From the NCBI GenBank assembly GCA_963830715.1, contig CAWHNS010000024.1:248001-312000 (forward strand): a DNA stretch of 64,000 nucleotides, read 5' to 3'. The DNA comes from CAVVMA01 sp963830715. Lineage in GTDB: Bacteria > Desulfobacterota > Binatia > Binatales > Binataceae. The notes below the pieces were generated by a model, which had not been told where the DNA came from, made no database searches, and saw only the letters and a list, made by a program, of their open reading frames with translations. The position numbers were made by a program, and so were the translations under genes. Shown here in pieces: positions 42,966 through 51,338 of the stretch (within the stretch, counting starts at the first letter, position 1; every line of letters begins with the position of its first letter).

Positions 42966-43829
42966 TTAATGTCCGATGGTCTTCGACCGCGCCTTTTTCT
43001 CCTGTGCGGACGCCAGCGCTTCTATAGTCTCGGCTACGTAGCCCGCCGGGATTACGCCCGCTAGTCCTGACAGCGCCGCTGCCGTACCCCCTGCCGGCTT
43101 CGGCTCCATCATGCCGAACAGCAGGTAGCGTTCGCCGGTCTCGGCGAAGACCGGGGCGCCGCTGAACTCTTCCGAGGCTTGCGCGTCAACGAAGTACAGC
43201 GCCTGGTTTCCGGCTCCCGGCACGGTAGCTTCGGCTGCTTCCGCGACCGAGACCCGGCAGAATCGGGCGGCCGGTACGAATCGCGGTTTGGAGCCGCCGA
43301 GCTCCGCCGCGGTCAGATAATAGCATGGCGCGCCGACGTCGATGCTCTCAGGCATCACGCCCATCCTGGCCTCGCTCGCTTCGGCGAACAGCATAGCGGC
43401 CGGGACGGGCGCGATGTTCACGTTTTGAGGGTTGAGCGGCAGCGCCGCGATATCGGCCGACTCGTGCTTCAAGTCGAGCAACCAGTGCCGCTCGTCCGGC
43501 AGCGGATAGTCGCGGCTCGCGCCGCTCCTGGAATCTTCGAGCACGGCCCAGAGCTTCGGGAGCGGGGCGCCGTCAGCATCGAGCAGGACGTGTCGGGCCG
43601 TAACCAGATAGACGAACGAACTTCCGGGAAATTGCCGGCTGGGAAATTCGACGAAGAAGGCGCTGCCCAACATCACTCGATCGCCGCCCCGTTGTCCCAC
43701 GATAGCCGCAGCGCTGCGAAGCGTCTGGGGCGGGATTCCCTGGGCGCGCGCCGAGGCCGGAATGATCAGACCCGCGGCCGCGATAATTGGAAATGCGGCG
43801 CGCAATAGCCATTCGGTGAATCGTCGCAT
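42966..43829 (-). CDS. Exported trypsin-like fold protein
   Basis: 287 residues from ATG 43827-43829. A signal peptide (LLRAAFPIIAAAGLIIPASARA) is followed by a serine-protease-like core. YLVTARHVL supplies a His in the usual setting, HESADIAALPL an Asp, and EEFSGAPVF a Ser in place of the canonical GNSGGP. The Ser motif is atypical (SGAP), so activity is uncertain. It would act in the periplasm or outside. Upstream frames into the Gly-rich RNA-binding gene are spurious. Neighbours give no clue to a substrate. Confidence 0.72.
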   Translation of the reverse strand: MRRFTEWLLRAAFPIIAAAGLIIPASARAQGIPPQTLRSAAAIVGQRGGDRVMLGSAFFVEFPSRQFPGSSFVYLVTARHVLLDADGAPLPKLWAVLEDSRSGASRDYPLPDERHWLLDLKHESADIAALPLNPQNVNIAPVPAAMLFAEASEARMGVMPESIDVGAPCYYLTAAELGGSKPRFVPAARFCRVSVAEAAEATVPGAGNQALYFVDAQASEEFSGAPVFAETGERYLLFGMMEPKPAGGTAAALSGLAGVIPAGYVAETIEALASAQEKKARSKTIGH

Positions 43830-43974
43830 GGAGAATGCACGATAGCAGGGCGGCGGCGCCGAGATAAGGATGTTCGACGCGGGATGGATCGCTAATCGGC
43901 GACTCGACAAAACGCGAAGGCCGCACGACTGTGGATCGGTGCGGCCTCGTGGCGCATATCGAGCCGGATAGGTG

Positions 43975-44334
43975 CTACCAGCGCTTGCCTCCTCCGCCAC
44001 TCCCGCCTCCGCGTCCGCCGCCGCCACCACCACCGCCACCGCGGCGCCGGTCTCCGCCTCCGCCACCTCCGCCGCCCGGGCCTCGCGTGCTGGCGCGCGC
44101 CTCGTCGATCTTGATACGCCGGCCTTTCAGGTCAGTGTCGTTCAGGGTCTGGATCGCCTGGGCGGCTTCGTTGGCGTCTGCCATCTCGACGAAGCCGAAG
44201 CCGCGCGACTGGCCGGAGAACTTGTCCGTCACGACGACGGCGCTCTCGACCTTGCCGGCCTGCGAGAACAGCGCCTGGAGGTCATCTTGCGTGACCGCGT
44301 AGGACAGGTTGCCGACGTACAACTTGGTGGGCAT
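43975..44334 (-). CDS. RRM-domain RNA-binding protein with Gly-rich tail
   Basis: 119 residues. A single RNA recognition motif: RNP2 KLYVGNLSY (residues 4-12) and RNP1 RGFGFVEM (about 44-51), with the usual aromatic residues that stack on RNA. The C-terminal 35 residues are almost all Gly with Arg (GGGDRRRGGG) and a final KRW. Similar small RRM proteins occur in cyanobacteria and deltaproteobacteria, often cold-induced. An AGGAGGG ribosome binding site precedes the ATG. Stand-alone gene. Confidence 0.92.
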   Translation of the reverse strand: MPTKLYVGNLSYAVTQDDLQALFSQAGKVESAVVVTDKFSGQSRGFGFVEMADANEAAQAIQTLNDTDLKGRRIKIDEARASTRGPGGGGGGGGDRRRGGGGGGGGGRGGGSGGGGKRW

Positions 44335-44471
44335 GGCGGCCCTCCTTCTATTCTATGCTGGAGTTTCCAGACAGGAGTTCCTGACCGCCAGGAGCTGATG
44401 AAAGGTCGCGTCCGAGCGTTGTAATTGAAATGAGTTTACCGACCTCCTTGAACGCAGTAAATGGGCGATGC

Positions 44472-45353
44472 TCAAGCGAGGAAATCGCGGATGTATTGAT
44501 TGACCAGTTCGGGCTTCTCCTGCTGCACCCAGTGGCCCGAGTCGGGAATGTATTTGATCTGAAACGGCCCGGTGAAAAGATCTTCCATCCCGTATGTCAG
44601 TTCCTTGCCGAGCGCCACGTCCTGCTCGCCCCAGATCAGCATCGTCGGCGCCGCTATTTTCCGACTCATCCACTCTGGCGGCCTGAGCGCGAAACCCGAA
44701 CGCATCAGGGCGCGGTAATAGTTGATGGCCGCGGTTATCGAGTAGCGGCGCGCAAACGCGTCGCGAAAATGGGCGAGGTCGTCGTCGCTGAAAGCGTTCT
44801 TGTTGACCGCGCTCTGGCGCATTGCGCGCCCGAGCGCGGCGAAGCCTCCCGCGCGGAGCATCGCCTCGGGCAGCCACGGAAGCTGGAAGAACAGGATGTA
44901 CCAACTGCGCGCCACCTGGCGGAAGTTGAAGCCCGTCAGGTTCTCGCGAAACTTCGCCGGATGCGGAACGTTGAGGACGATCAGGCGCTCGACCACCTCC
45001 GGGCGGATCATCGCGGTGGCCCACGCCACGATTCCGCCCCAATCGTGTCCCACGACGATCGCGCGCTGGCGGCCCAGCGCGCCTATCAGACCCGCGACGT
45101 CGTCCACCAGCTTGTCGATCGTGTAATTGGAGACCCTGACGGGCGCGTCGGTCTCGCCGTATCCGCGCATCTCGGGCGCCACGCAATCGATTGTGGAGGA
45201 GAACTCGCGCAACTGATGGCGCCACGAGTACCAGCACTCGGGGAATCCGTGCAGCATCACCATCAGCGCGCCGCTCCCCTGTCCGGCGCGCGCGATTCGC
45301 ATCCCGAGACCGTTGGGCAGGGTCAGCTTCTCGAAGTGCCAGGGATCAGGCAT
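44472..45353 (-). CDS. Alpha/beta-fold hydrolase, epoxide hydrolase-like
   Basis: 293 residues. Oxyanion-hole motif HGFPECWYSWRHQL (about residues 35-48), nucleophile elbow VVGHDWGG with Asp as nucleophile, and the catalytic His in PDSGHWVQQE. The Asp nucleophile and HGFPE motif point to epoxide hydrolases or haloalkanoate dehalogenases. Tyr residues of the cap region (SWYILFF, INYYRALMR) favour epoxide hydrolase. Cytoplasmic, monocistronic. The physiological substrate cannot be told from sequence. Confidence 0.87.
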   Translation of the reverse strand: MPDPWHFEKLTLPNGLGMRIARAGQGSGALMVMLHGFPECWYSWRHQLREFSSTIDCVAPEMRGYGETDAPVRVSNYTIDKLVDDVAGLIGALGRQRAIVVGHDWGGIVAWATAMIRPEVVERLIVLNVPHPAKFRENLTGFNFRQVARSWYILFFQLPWLPEAMLRAGGFAALGRAMRQSAVNKNAFSDDDLAHFRDAFARRYSITAAINYYRALMRSGFALRPPEWMSRKIAAPTMLIWGEQDVALGKELTYGMEDLFTGPFQIKYIPDSGHWVQQEKPELVNQYIRDFLA

Positions 45354-45369
45354 CGGCCTGGGAAGTTAG

Positions 45370-45393
45370 CCACAAAGGCACGAAGACACTAAG
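45370..45393. repeat. Left 24-bp interspersed repeat
   Basis: Begins CCACAAAGGCACGAAGACAC. The reverse complement of a related sequence occurs at 46825-46848 and matches at 19 of 24 positions. Sequences of this type are scattered in intergenic DNA of many bacteria. Together they bracket the lower-GC GNAT/LysE pair. Confidence 0.55.
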
Positions 45394-45414
45394 TGGACTG
45401 AGTCCACCTTTTTT
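45393..45414 (+). terminator. Intrinsic-terminator-like hairpin with T-run
   Basis: GTGGACT (45393-45399) and AGTCCAC (45401-45407) form a perfect stem with a very tight loop, followed by six T (45409-45414). The T-run is on the plus strand, yet both flanking genes are on the minus strand, so its role is unclear. Confidence 0.4.
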
Positions 45415-45456
45415 ATGAGGGAACGTCCGCCGCTATCTCTCTCAGGGCACACGACG

Positions 45457-45978
45457 TCACCGCTCAGCGGGGTCAGTCCAATCTTCCCGGCGCGCCTGGT
45501 AGTGGTTGCGGTCAAGAGTCGGTTCGTACCGGAGGAACTTGAAGCCGCACTTTTCGAGAACGCGAGCCGAAGGCTGGTTCCCCGGCATCGTAAATGCCTC
45601 GATCTGCCGAAGACCAATATCTCTAAAGCCGTGCCGTAGAGAACACTGCACAACCTCGGTCGCGAATCCTCGACCTTGATAGGCCGGATGGATGAAGTAG
45701 CTGACCTCGGTTCCCCATTCCGGAGCAGTCGGGTCAATGTTCAGACCTCCCCATCCAATCACGCGGTCCTCCAATTTGTGCACGATCGTCCAGGGAGCGA
45801 AACGATTAGCCCGCCGAGCATCAGCATATCGACGAAGCCAACGCTCACAGACAGCGCGAGATTCCGACCAGAACGTGAACTTCATGTGATCCCGGTCACC
45901 TTGAATCTCGTAGAGAGGATGAACGTCAGAATCCCTGAACTCCCTAAGAACCAGACGAGTGGTACATAACTCAGACAT
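45457..45978 (-). CDS. GNAT-family N-acetyltransferase (RimJ/RimL-like)
   Basis: 173 residues from ATG 45976-45978. TTRLVLREFRDSDV opens the fold, WGGLNIDP is a central strand, and the acetyl-CoA pyrophosphate loop is HPAYQGRGFATEV (Q/R-x-x-G-x-G/A). NQPSARVLEKCGF is the conserved C-terminal motif of RimJ/RimL-type enzymes, which acetylate protein N-termini or small amines. Codon use is visibly less GC-rich than in flanking genes. It sits with the LysE-type gene between two related repeats. Confidence 0.85.
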   Translation of the reverse strand: MSELCTTRLVLREFRDSDVHPLYEIQGDRDHMKFTFWSESRAVCERWLRRYADARRANRFAPWTIVHKLEDRVIGWGGLNIDPTAPEWGTEVSYFIHPAYQGRGFATEVVQCSLRHGFRDIGLRQIEAFTMPGNQPSARVLEKCGFKFLRYEPTLDRNHYQARREDWTDPAER

Positions 45979-46062
45979 GAGTGTGCAATCTAGCACGGGA
46001 TCGGGACGCCCACCGGTCCTCGCGGCCTGCGCCAAGCAGGCCGCATAAGTTTCAAGTGTCCC

Positions 46063-46686
46063 TTATAATCGAGATTTCGCCAACGCCAGCGCGGCGACGA
46101 GCAACATCATACCCGCAAGGCGATTCACAAGCTTCACGAACCGCGGCTGAACAGCAACCTTACCGAGCTGCGCCGCTAACATCCCGTATAAGCTTAGTAC
46201 TACGAACTCCACCGCTATGCTGGTAACGGCAAGGATGAATACCTGCCTCGCGACGCGATGACCTGGGACGATGAACTGCGGGAAGACCGCTACGAAAAAA
46301 ACGATCACCCCCGGATTTGAAATTTGCAGTAGAAAACCTCCACCGAAGATACGAGCGGACGCGACAGCCGATGTCGCAGAAGACGCCAGAGACAATCCCG
46401 CGCCGGAGCTCATGAAGGTGCGGAGTCCGAGCCAAACGGTGTAACCCGCACCGACCCAGGTAATCAGGTTAAATGCGTTCCTGGATCCAATGAGGACCGC
46501 GGCTACGCCGGTAGCCGACAATAGAAAGTAAACCGCATTTCCCGCCAAGATTCCGCAGCTAGCCCAAGTCGAGGCGAGCGCTCCTCTGGCCAGGCCCTGC
46601 GACAGAACGAATAGAACGGCTGGACCGGGCCGAAAACACTGCACGGTCTCCATCAAGAAGAAAATTGTCCAAACCTTAGCGCTCAT
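46063..46686 (-). CDS. LysE/RhtB-family amino acid exporter
   Basis: 207 residues and about six TM helices. The N-terminal family motif is RPGPAVLFVLSQGLARG (residues about 19-35). A central NPGVIVFFVAVFPQFI is the second conserved block. Members export amino acids or derivatives such as homoserine lactone. Lower GC than the chromosome around it, like the GNAT gene 84 bp downstream, and both lie between inverted repeats. The stretch 46687-46863 after its start has short direct repeats and no gene. Confidence 0.87.
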   Translation of the reverse strand: MSAKVWTIFFLMETVQCFRPGPAVLFVLSQGLARGALASTWASCGILAGNAVYFLLSATGVAAVLIGSRNAFNLITWVGAGYTVWLGLRTFMSSGAGLSLASSATSAVASARIFGGGFLLQISNPGVIVFFVAVFPQFIVPGHRVARQVFILAVTSIAVEFVVLSLYGMLAAQLGKVAVQPRFVKLVNRLAGMMLLVAALALAKSRL

Positions 46687-46824
46687 GGCCAGGTTCCTCA
46701 GCCCCCGAGAATGTATCCTGGCGACACCGTCGAAACCACGGCCCGATCTCGTGTGCAGAGCCTGCTCAGCGTCGTGCGGGATATGAGTAGATAGTAAGAG
46801 CAGATAGCAAGAGTTGCGGTTTCT

Positions 46825-46848
46825 CTTTGTGTCTTCTCCCCTGTGTGG
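46825..46848. repeat. Right 24-bp interspersed repeat, inverted relative to the left copy
   Basis: On the minus strand begins CCACACAGGGGAGAAGACAC, related to the copy at 45370-45393. Two imperfect copies of GATAG-AAGAG type sequence lie just left of it (about 46792-46813). Confidence 0.5.
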
Positions 46849-46863
46849 TCAATGCTCGAGATC

Positions 46864-47618
46864 CTATGCGGCGATTTTGGTTGTTCCCACCAGGGCGGGG
46901 CGGTTCGGATCGCAGGTATAGCGAAGCTTCGGCAGGGTCACGTCGCAGGTCGTATAGGTCGCGGAGATCGGGTTGGTAAACTTCAGATAGTCATTCGAAC
47001 GCCACGACTCCGGATCGAATCCGAGCAGGCGCGGCCGGCCGCGCTCGGCCTTGGCAAACACGTACTCGGGATCGACCTGGACCAGCACGAGCTTCTGGTC
47101 GTCCTTGTTGCGCGCCAGATGCATGCTCGCGATGTACTGGATATCGCCGCCCGATATGGCGTCGCGATCGTGCAGCTCGATTTCGAGCGCGATCTTACCC
47201 TCCGCGGCTACTCTCGCCTGCACGCGATCGTGCCTCTCCGTGACGTGGATTTCGGCCGGCGCAACCGGATAGCCCCAGCGGCTCGCCAATTCGCGGCGCG
47301 CGTTCTCATTATCGACGAAGCTTCGCAGGACGAATCCGCGCGGGCGGACTCCGGCGCGGCCCATCACGCGCACCTCCGCGATCGCGAAGGGGCCGGCCGG
47401 ACTTTCCGGATAGGTCGCCACGGTCAGGCTCGTGTAAGCGGGGATCACCGGATGCATCGCGGGCGGAATCAGGTGGTCGGCGCTCAGATCGTCAACTTCG
47501 ACTGACAGGTTCAGGACCTTCGCACGCTTGAGAATCCAGGCTCGGTCCCGTAGCCCTCGATGGTCGGCGCCCAGGCCGCCCACGCCTTCACGTCGAGCGT
47601 GCCGAGCCGCGGCGGCAT
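46864..47618 (-). CDS. Acetoacetate decarboxylase-like protein, one frame break
   Basis: About 251 residues. The ATG at 47616-47618 overlaps the stop of the monooxygenase gene (TGATG). The N-terminus MPPRLGTLDVKAWAAWAP leads to a missing base near 47545. The protein then continues WILKRAKVLNLSVEVDDL, PPAMHPVIPAYTSLTVATYP and VRPRGFVLRSFVDNENARRE. This is the acetoacetate decarboxylase fold; the catalytic Lys of true decarboxylases is not obvious. Coupling to a luciferase-like monooxygenase suggests a shared catabolic step, which is inference. Confidence 0.78.
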
Positions 47619-48739
47619 CAGTGGGCCCCTGCGGCTGCCGCCGCTATCTCAGGTCGGGACTCTGCGCGCTCGAAGTGCGGCATGACTTCGCTTGCGAACA
47701 GGCGCATGCTCTTGAGCACTTTTTCCTGCGGGATGGTCTCGAGCGCGTTCATCAGGAAGTTCACCCGATCGACGCCGACCGATTCCCATTTCTTCAGCAC
47801 CCGGATGAGGCGCTCCGGATTCCCGACCGCGATTCCTTCGGGAACCCCGGATTCATCGCCGGGCCCGGAAGCCTCCTGACGAAGCTGCGGGAGCAGGCCG
47901 AGCGAAGGATAGGACTTGGTCGGATAGGCCTCGCGCGCGGCGAGCAATTGCGCGGCGAGGAAGTTGAACGTGCCGGAGAGCCGCCGTCCGGTGCGCGTTC
48001 CTTCGGCTTCGTCCTCGTGGCAATAGAGGAAGTTCACGGTCGCGACCTGATTGTTGACGAACTCGCCGACCGGCTCGCAGTTCCTGATTATCTGCCGGTA
48101 ACGCTTGACCTTCTCCTCCTGCTCCGCGAAGCCGCCGAAGGTCAGGCCGAGGCTGCCGATGCCCCTCTCGGCGGCATCGATTTCAGTGCCGGGACTGGTC
48201 ACCGCGACCCACATCGGCGGATGCGGCTTCTGGTAGGGCTTGGGAAGGATCGTCCGCTGCGGCATCGACCACGACCGTCCCTGGTAGGAGAAGCGTTCCT
48301 GGGTCCACATCTTGGGCAGGCAGTGGACGAATTCGTCCCAGGTCTTCTTGGTCTCGTCGGGATTGGCGCGGAATCCGCCGAGTTCGGTCCAGGTCGCCGA
48401 TCGTCCGGTGCCGACTTCGAGCCGCCCGCCCGAGATGATGTCGAGCGTCGCGGTGCGTTCGGCGATCTTGATCGGATGGTTGAATTCGGGGACGCAAACG
48501 ACGATTCCGTGGCCGACGCGGATTCGCTCGGTCTTGGCCGCGCACGCGGTCAGGAAAATCTCGGGCGCGGAGCAATGGGAATATTCCTCGAGGAAGTGAT
48601 GCTCGACGGCCCAGACCTGGTCGAAGCCCAGCTTGTCGGCGAGCATTACCTGCTCGATCGCGTTGTCGTAGACCCGCTTTTCGGCTTCGCGATCCCAGGG
48701 GCGGGGCACTGATATCTCGTAGAAAATCCCGAATTTCAT
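47618..48739 (-). CDS. LLM-class (luciferase-like) flavin-dependent monooxygenase
   Basis: 373 residues. MKFGIFYEISVPRPW starts the TIM barrel. GFDQVWAVEHHFLEEYSHCS and TERIRVGHGIVV are family blocks, and ATLDIISGGRLEVGTGRS binds the flavin phosphate. The protein uses FMN or F420 in a reduction or oxygenation step; which cofactor cannot be settled here. The next gene, acetoacetate decarboxylase-like, overlaps its stop by one base. Many such genes occur in Binatota genomes, which supports but does not prove the host assignment. Confidence 0.9.
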   Translation of the reverse strand: MKFGIFYEISVPRPWDREAEKRVYDNAIEQVMLADKLGFDQVWAVEHHFLEEYSHCSAPEIFLTACAAKTERIRVGHGIVVCVPEFNHPIKIAERTATLDIISGGRLEVGTGRSATWTELGGFRANPDETKKTWDEFVHCLPKMWTQERFSYQGRSWSMPQRTILPKPYQKPHPPMWVAVTSPGTEIDAAERGIGSLGLTFGGFAEQEEKVKRYRQIIRNCEPVGEFVNNQVATVNFLYCHEDEAEGTRTGRRLSGTFNFLAAQLLAAREAYPTKSYPSLGLLPQLRQEASGPGDESGVPEGIAVGNPERLIRVLKKWESVGVDRVNFLMNALETIPQEKVLKSMRLFASEVMPHFERAESRPEIAAAAAGAH

Positions 48740-48871
48740 GGCCTGGTCCTCTCTCGGGTCCGGCCGCTTGGCGCGATCCGGCCTAAGGCTCGTTTATCGC
48801 AATCGCCGGTTTGGGGAAAGCCCGGAAGGTCGTTCGGATCGTCATGAATAAGGCGCTGTCGCGACCCCGGC

Positions 48872-50098
48872 TCACAAGTCGCCGCCCCGGCGCTCGCGCC
48901 CGAGCCCGATCACGACCGCTGCGCCGACCAGCACGATCGTGGCGACCAGCGCGAGCGCGCCGCCGTAACTCATCCGCACCGCCATCAGCGCCTCGACGAA
49001 CGCGGCGTTGGCGGCGAGTAGGACGCCCAACTGATAGGCCAATCCCGCGAACAGGCCGCGTACTTCGGGCGGCGATAGCTCGGCGAGGTGGGCCGGAATC
49101 ACGCCCCAGGCGCCCTGCACCATGAACTGCATCAGGAAGGCGCCGGCCGTGAGCCAGACCAGCGAGGCAGGATAGATCCAGAACGGCACGACCACCACGC
49201 CCGCGATCGTCGCGCACATCATCGCGCGCCGCCTGCCGAATCGATCCGACAGGTATCCGAATGTCAGTCCGCCCAGCAGCGCGCCGGCATTGTAGATGAG
49301 AGCGATCGTCGCGACGGTCCTCGGCTCGAGTCCGCGCTCGCGCTGAAGGAAGGTCGGATACATGTCCTGCGTGCCATGCGAGACCAGATTCATCATCGTC
49401 ATCAGCACCACCAAATAGAGAAAGGCGCCGAGGTTCGCTCGAATCGCGCCGCGGATCGCCGCGCCTGCCGGCCGGGTGCGCTGCCAGGTCTGCGACTCGG
49501 GCACCTTGGCGCGAATGTATAGTGTGAGCAGGGCCGGCAGTCCCCCGATAAAGAACAACGCGCGCCATCCGAAAATCGGGAAGACAAAAAAGTACGCAGC
49601 AGCGGCGAAGAGGTATCCGACCGCGTAGCCTTCCTGGAGGAGTCCGGAGAGGAGGCCCCGGTTTCCCGCAGGCGCGGCTTCCATCGCGAGCGCCGCGCCG
49701 ACGCCCCACTCGCCGCCCATTCCGATTCCATACAAGGCGCGCAGGACGAGGAAGGTCGTGTAGTTCGGCGCCAGCCCGCTCATCACCTCGACGACCGAAT
49801 AGAATGCCACCGACATCATCAGCGGCGTTCGCCGGCCGTGCCGATCGGCGAGCCATCCGAAGACAAGCGCGCCAATCGGGCGCATCATCAGCGTGGCGGT
49901 GATAGTGAAGGCGATATCCGCGACCGATCGATGGAACTCGGACGCGATTGCGGAAATCACGAACACCAGGACGAAGAAGTCGAACGCGTCCAGCGTCCAT
50001 CCGAGGAAGCTCGCGAGCAGCGTGTGGCCGGCCTCGCGGGAGGTCGTCGATCGCGACTCGGATCGAAGCGGCGCTTGATACGAGGCCATGACGTGCAT
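48872..50098 (-). CDS. MFS permease of the sugar/organic acid:proton symporter type
   Basis: 408 residues, 12 TM helices. The signature loop between TM2 and TM3 is FGWLADRHGRRTPLM, and the equivalent loop of the second half is FGYLSDRFGRRRAMM. FLGWTLDAFDFFVLVFVI in TM1 is typical of lactate, sialate or aromatic acid symporters (JEN/NanT-like). GIGMGGEWGVGAALAMEA is the TM5 motif. The ATG at 50098 is followed by a second at 50089. Stands between the monooxygenase operon and the divergent nuoI-like operon; its substrate may relate to that catabolism. Confidence 0.88.
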   Translation of the reverse strand: MHVMASYQAPLRSESRSTTSREAGHTLLASFLGWTLDAFDFFVLVFVISAIASEFHRSVADIAFTITATLMMRPIGALVFGWLADRHGRRTPLMMSVAFYSVVEVMSGLAPNYTTFLVLRALYGIGMGGEWGVGAALAMEAAPAGNRGLLSGLLQEGYAVGYLFAAAAYFFVFPIFGWRALFFIGGLPALLTLYIRAKVPESQTWQRTRPAGAAIRGAIRANLGAFLYLVVLMTMMNLVSHGTQDMYPTFLQRERGLEPRTVATIALIYNAGALLGGLTFGYLSDRFGRRRAMMCATIAGVVVVPFWIYPASLVWLTAGAFLMQFMVQGAWGVIPAHLAELSPPEVRGLFAGLAYQLGVLLAANAAFVEALMAVRMSYGGALALVATIVLVGAAVVIGLGRERRGGDL

Positions 50099-50197
50099 CT
50101 CTTAGTCCAACCGCATCGCCGCGAAAAGCGGTGAGAGATCTCGGTTTGGGGCCGAGCGGCGCGATGGTTGTGCTATCGGTCCGGCGTTCCCTCACGA

Positions 50198-50227
50198 TTG
50201 ACTGCGATTCTCGCTGGCTCCTATAGT
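50198..50227 (+). promoter_or_regulatory. Candidate sigma-70 promoter for the nuoI-like / thiC operon
   Basis: TTGACT (50198-50203) and TATAGT (50222-50227), 18 bp apart; each differs from consensus at one base. About 100 bp upstream of the nuoI-like ATG. This is the best vegetative promoter match in the window. Confidence 0.55.
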
Positions 50228-50331
50228 GGCCTTGGGAAGGCCGGCACATCTTCCGGCCGCTTCCGGACCCGGAGAAAACCCCGGTCTGACGCAGCTTTTC
50301 GCGCTATCGGATAATGAAAAGACGAGAGCAA

Positions 50332-51021
50332 ATGACCGTCTGGGAGCGGCTTTATCTGCCCGAAATCTTCCGGGGCATTCTGGTCACTAATTACCACTTC
50401 ATGCGCAATCTGACCTTGCACATCGCGCACGCGATGGGCTTGGCGCGCGATCGCCGTGCCGCGACGACTGTGCAATACCCGGACGAGCGCAAGCGTTATT
50501 CCGACGGCTATCGCGGCAGTCATCGCCTCACGCTCAAGCCCGACGGCTCGGTGCGATGCACGGCGTGCTTTCTGTGCGCGACGGCCTGCCCGGTGCAATG
50601 CATCTATATCGAGGCCGGCGAGCATCCCGATCCCCACGTCGAGAAGTTTCCGCTGCGCTATGAGATCGACACGCTTCGATGCATCTATTGCGGGTACTGC
50701 GTCGAGGCCTGTCCGTGCGATGCGATTCGGATGGACACCTACGTGCATCCGCGCATTTGGGGCTTCGATCGCAAGGACTTCATCGAGCCCAAGGAGCTCC
50801 TGATGCATCGCTCGCAGGTGCTCGAAGAGAAGGGCCGCGACGGAAACATGCAGGAGATGCTGGCGTGGTACGCCGAACAGGATCGCCAGGTCTTCAACCC
50901 GCTTCGCCCAGAGCTGAAGACCTACACCGAGCGCAATCAGGCCCATCCGTGGGACCGTGAGCCTGAGTCCGAGTCGCTCCCCGCGATCGATCGCCATCAC
51001 CTGCACAACGGCGGCAAGTAA
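50332..51021 (+). CDS. NuoI-like 8Fe ferredoxin protein, not in a nuo operon
   Basis: 229 residues from ATG 50332 (a second ATG at 50314 is upstream). The N-terminus MTVWERLYLPEIFRGILVT matches NADH:quinone oxidoreductase subunit I. Two 4Fe-4S sites are visible: CTACFLCATACP and CIYCGYCVEACP (about residues 78-90 and 119-131). IDTLRC and KEDF-like KDFIEPKELLM are also NuoI features. The C-terminus is about 50 residues longer than usual and polar. No other complex I gene is in the window, so it is either a stand-alone paralogue or a detached subunit. Followed by a small membrane protein gene. Confidence 0.85.
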   Translation: MTVWERLYLPEIFRGILVTNYHFMRNLTLHIAHAMGLARDRRAATTVQYPDERKRYSDGYRGSHRLTLKPDGSVRCTACFLCATACPVQCIYIEAGEHPDPHVEKFPLRYEIDTLRCIYCGYCVEACPCDAIRMDTYVHPRIWGFDRKDFIEPKELLMHRSQVLEEKGRDGNMQEMLAWYAEQDRQVFNPLRPELKTYTERNQAHPWDREPESESLPAIDRHHLHNGGK

Positions 51022-51027
51022 CGCGCC

Positions 51028-51276
51028 ATGACGAGGGTCACAATCGGGCTGACGATTCTGGGCCTGCTGGCGCTGTTCGTCGCGTACGCCAAGGGTGTGA
51101 GCGTGATTCACGGCGGCGACGTGCTTAGCCACATGTACTGGGCGACCGGGGCGCTGCTGGTGGTCGCGCTCGCGAACTTCATCGCGGTGGCCCATCTGGC
51201 CCGCGCCGAGCGGATGCTCCAGCGGCTGCGCGCGCTTTGCGAGCAGCATGGCATCTCCTACGAGGGTCTGGAGTAA
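51028..51276 (+). CDS. Small two-helix membrane protein
   Basis: 82 residues. Two hydrophobic segments (ITILGLLALFVAYAKG-like and ATGALLVVALANFIAVAHL) and a basic, helical C-terminus (RAERMLQRLRALCEQHGISY). Starts 6 bp after the nuoI-like gene and 62 bp before thiC, so it is probably in one transcript. I do not recognise a family. Possible membrane anchor for the NuoI-like ferredoxin, which is only a guess from gene order. Confidence 0.7.
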   Translation: MTRVTIGLTILGLLALFVAYAKGVSVIHGGDVLSHMYWATGALLVVALANFIAVAHLARAERMLQRLRALCEQHGISYEGLE

Positions 51277-51338
51277 TATTGTATATAGACGCAGTGGCCG
51301 CGGCGGGCCGCAAGCCATCACCGATTCGAGGGGTCCAG

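Noticed and set aside
48783..50249. Minus-strand frame of 488 codons over the MFS gene
   Set aside because: Arg-rich shadow in a different frame from the MFS permease, which shows 12 TM helices and the DRxGRR loops.
51277..51338. TPP riboswitch before thiC
   Set aside because: Only 62 bp, with no CUGAGA-type core or the paired helices of the element.
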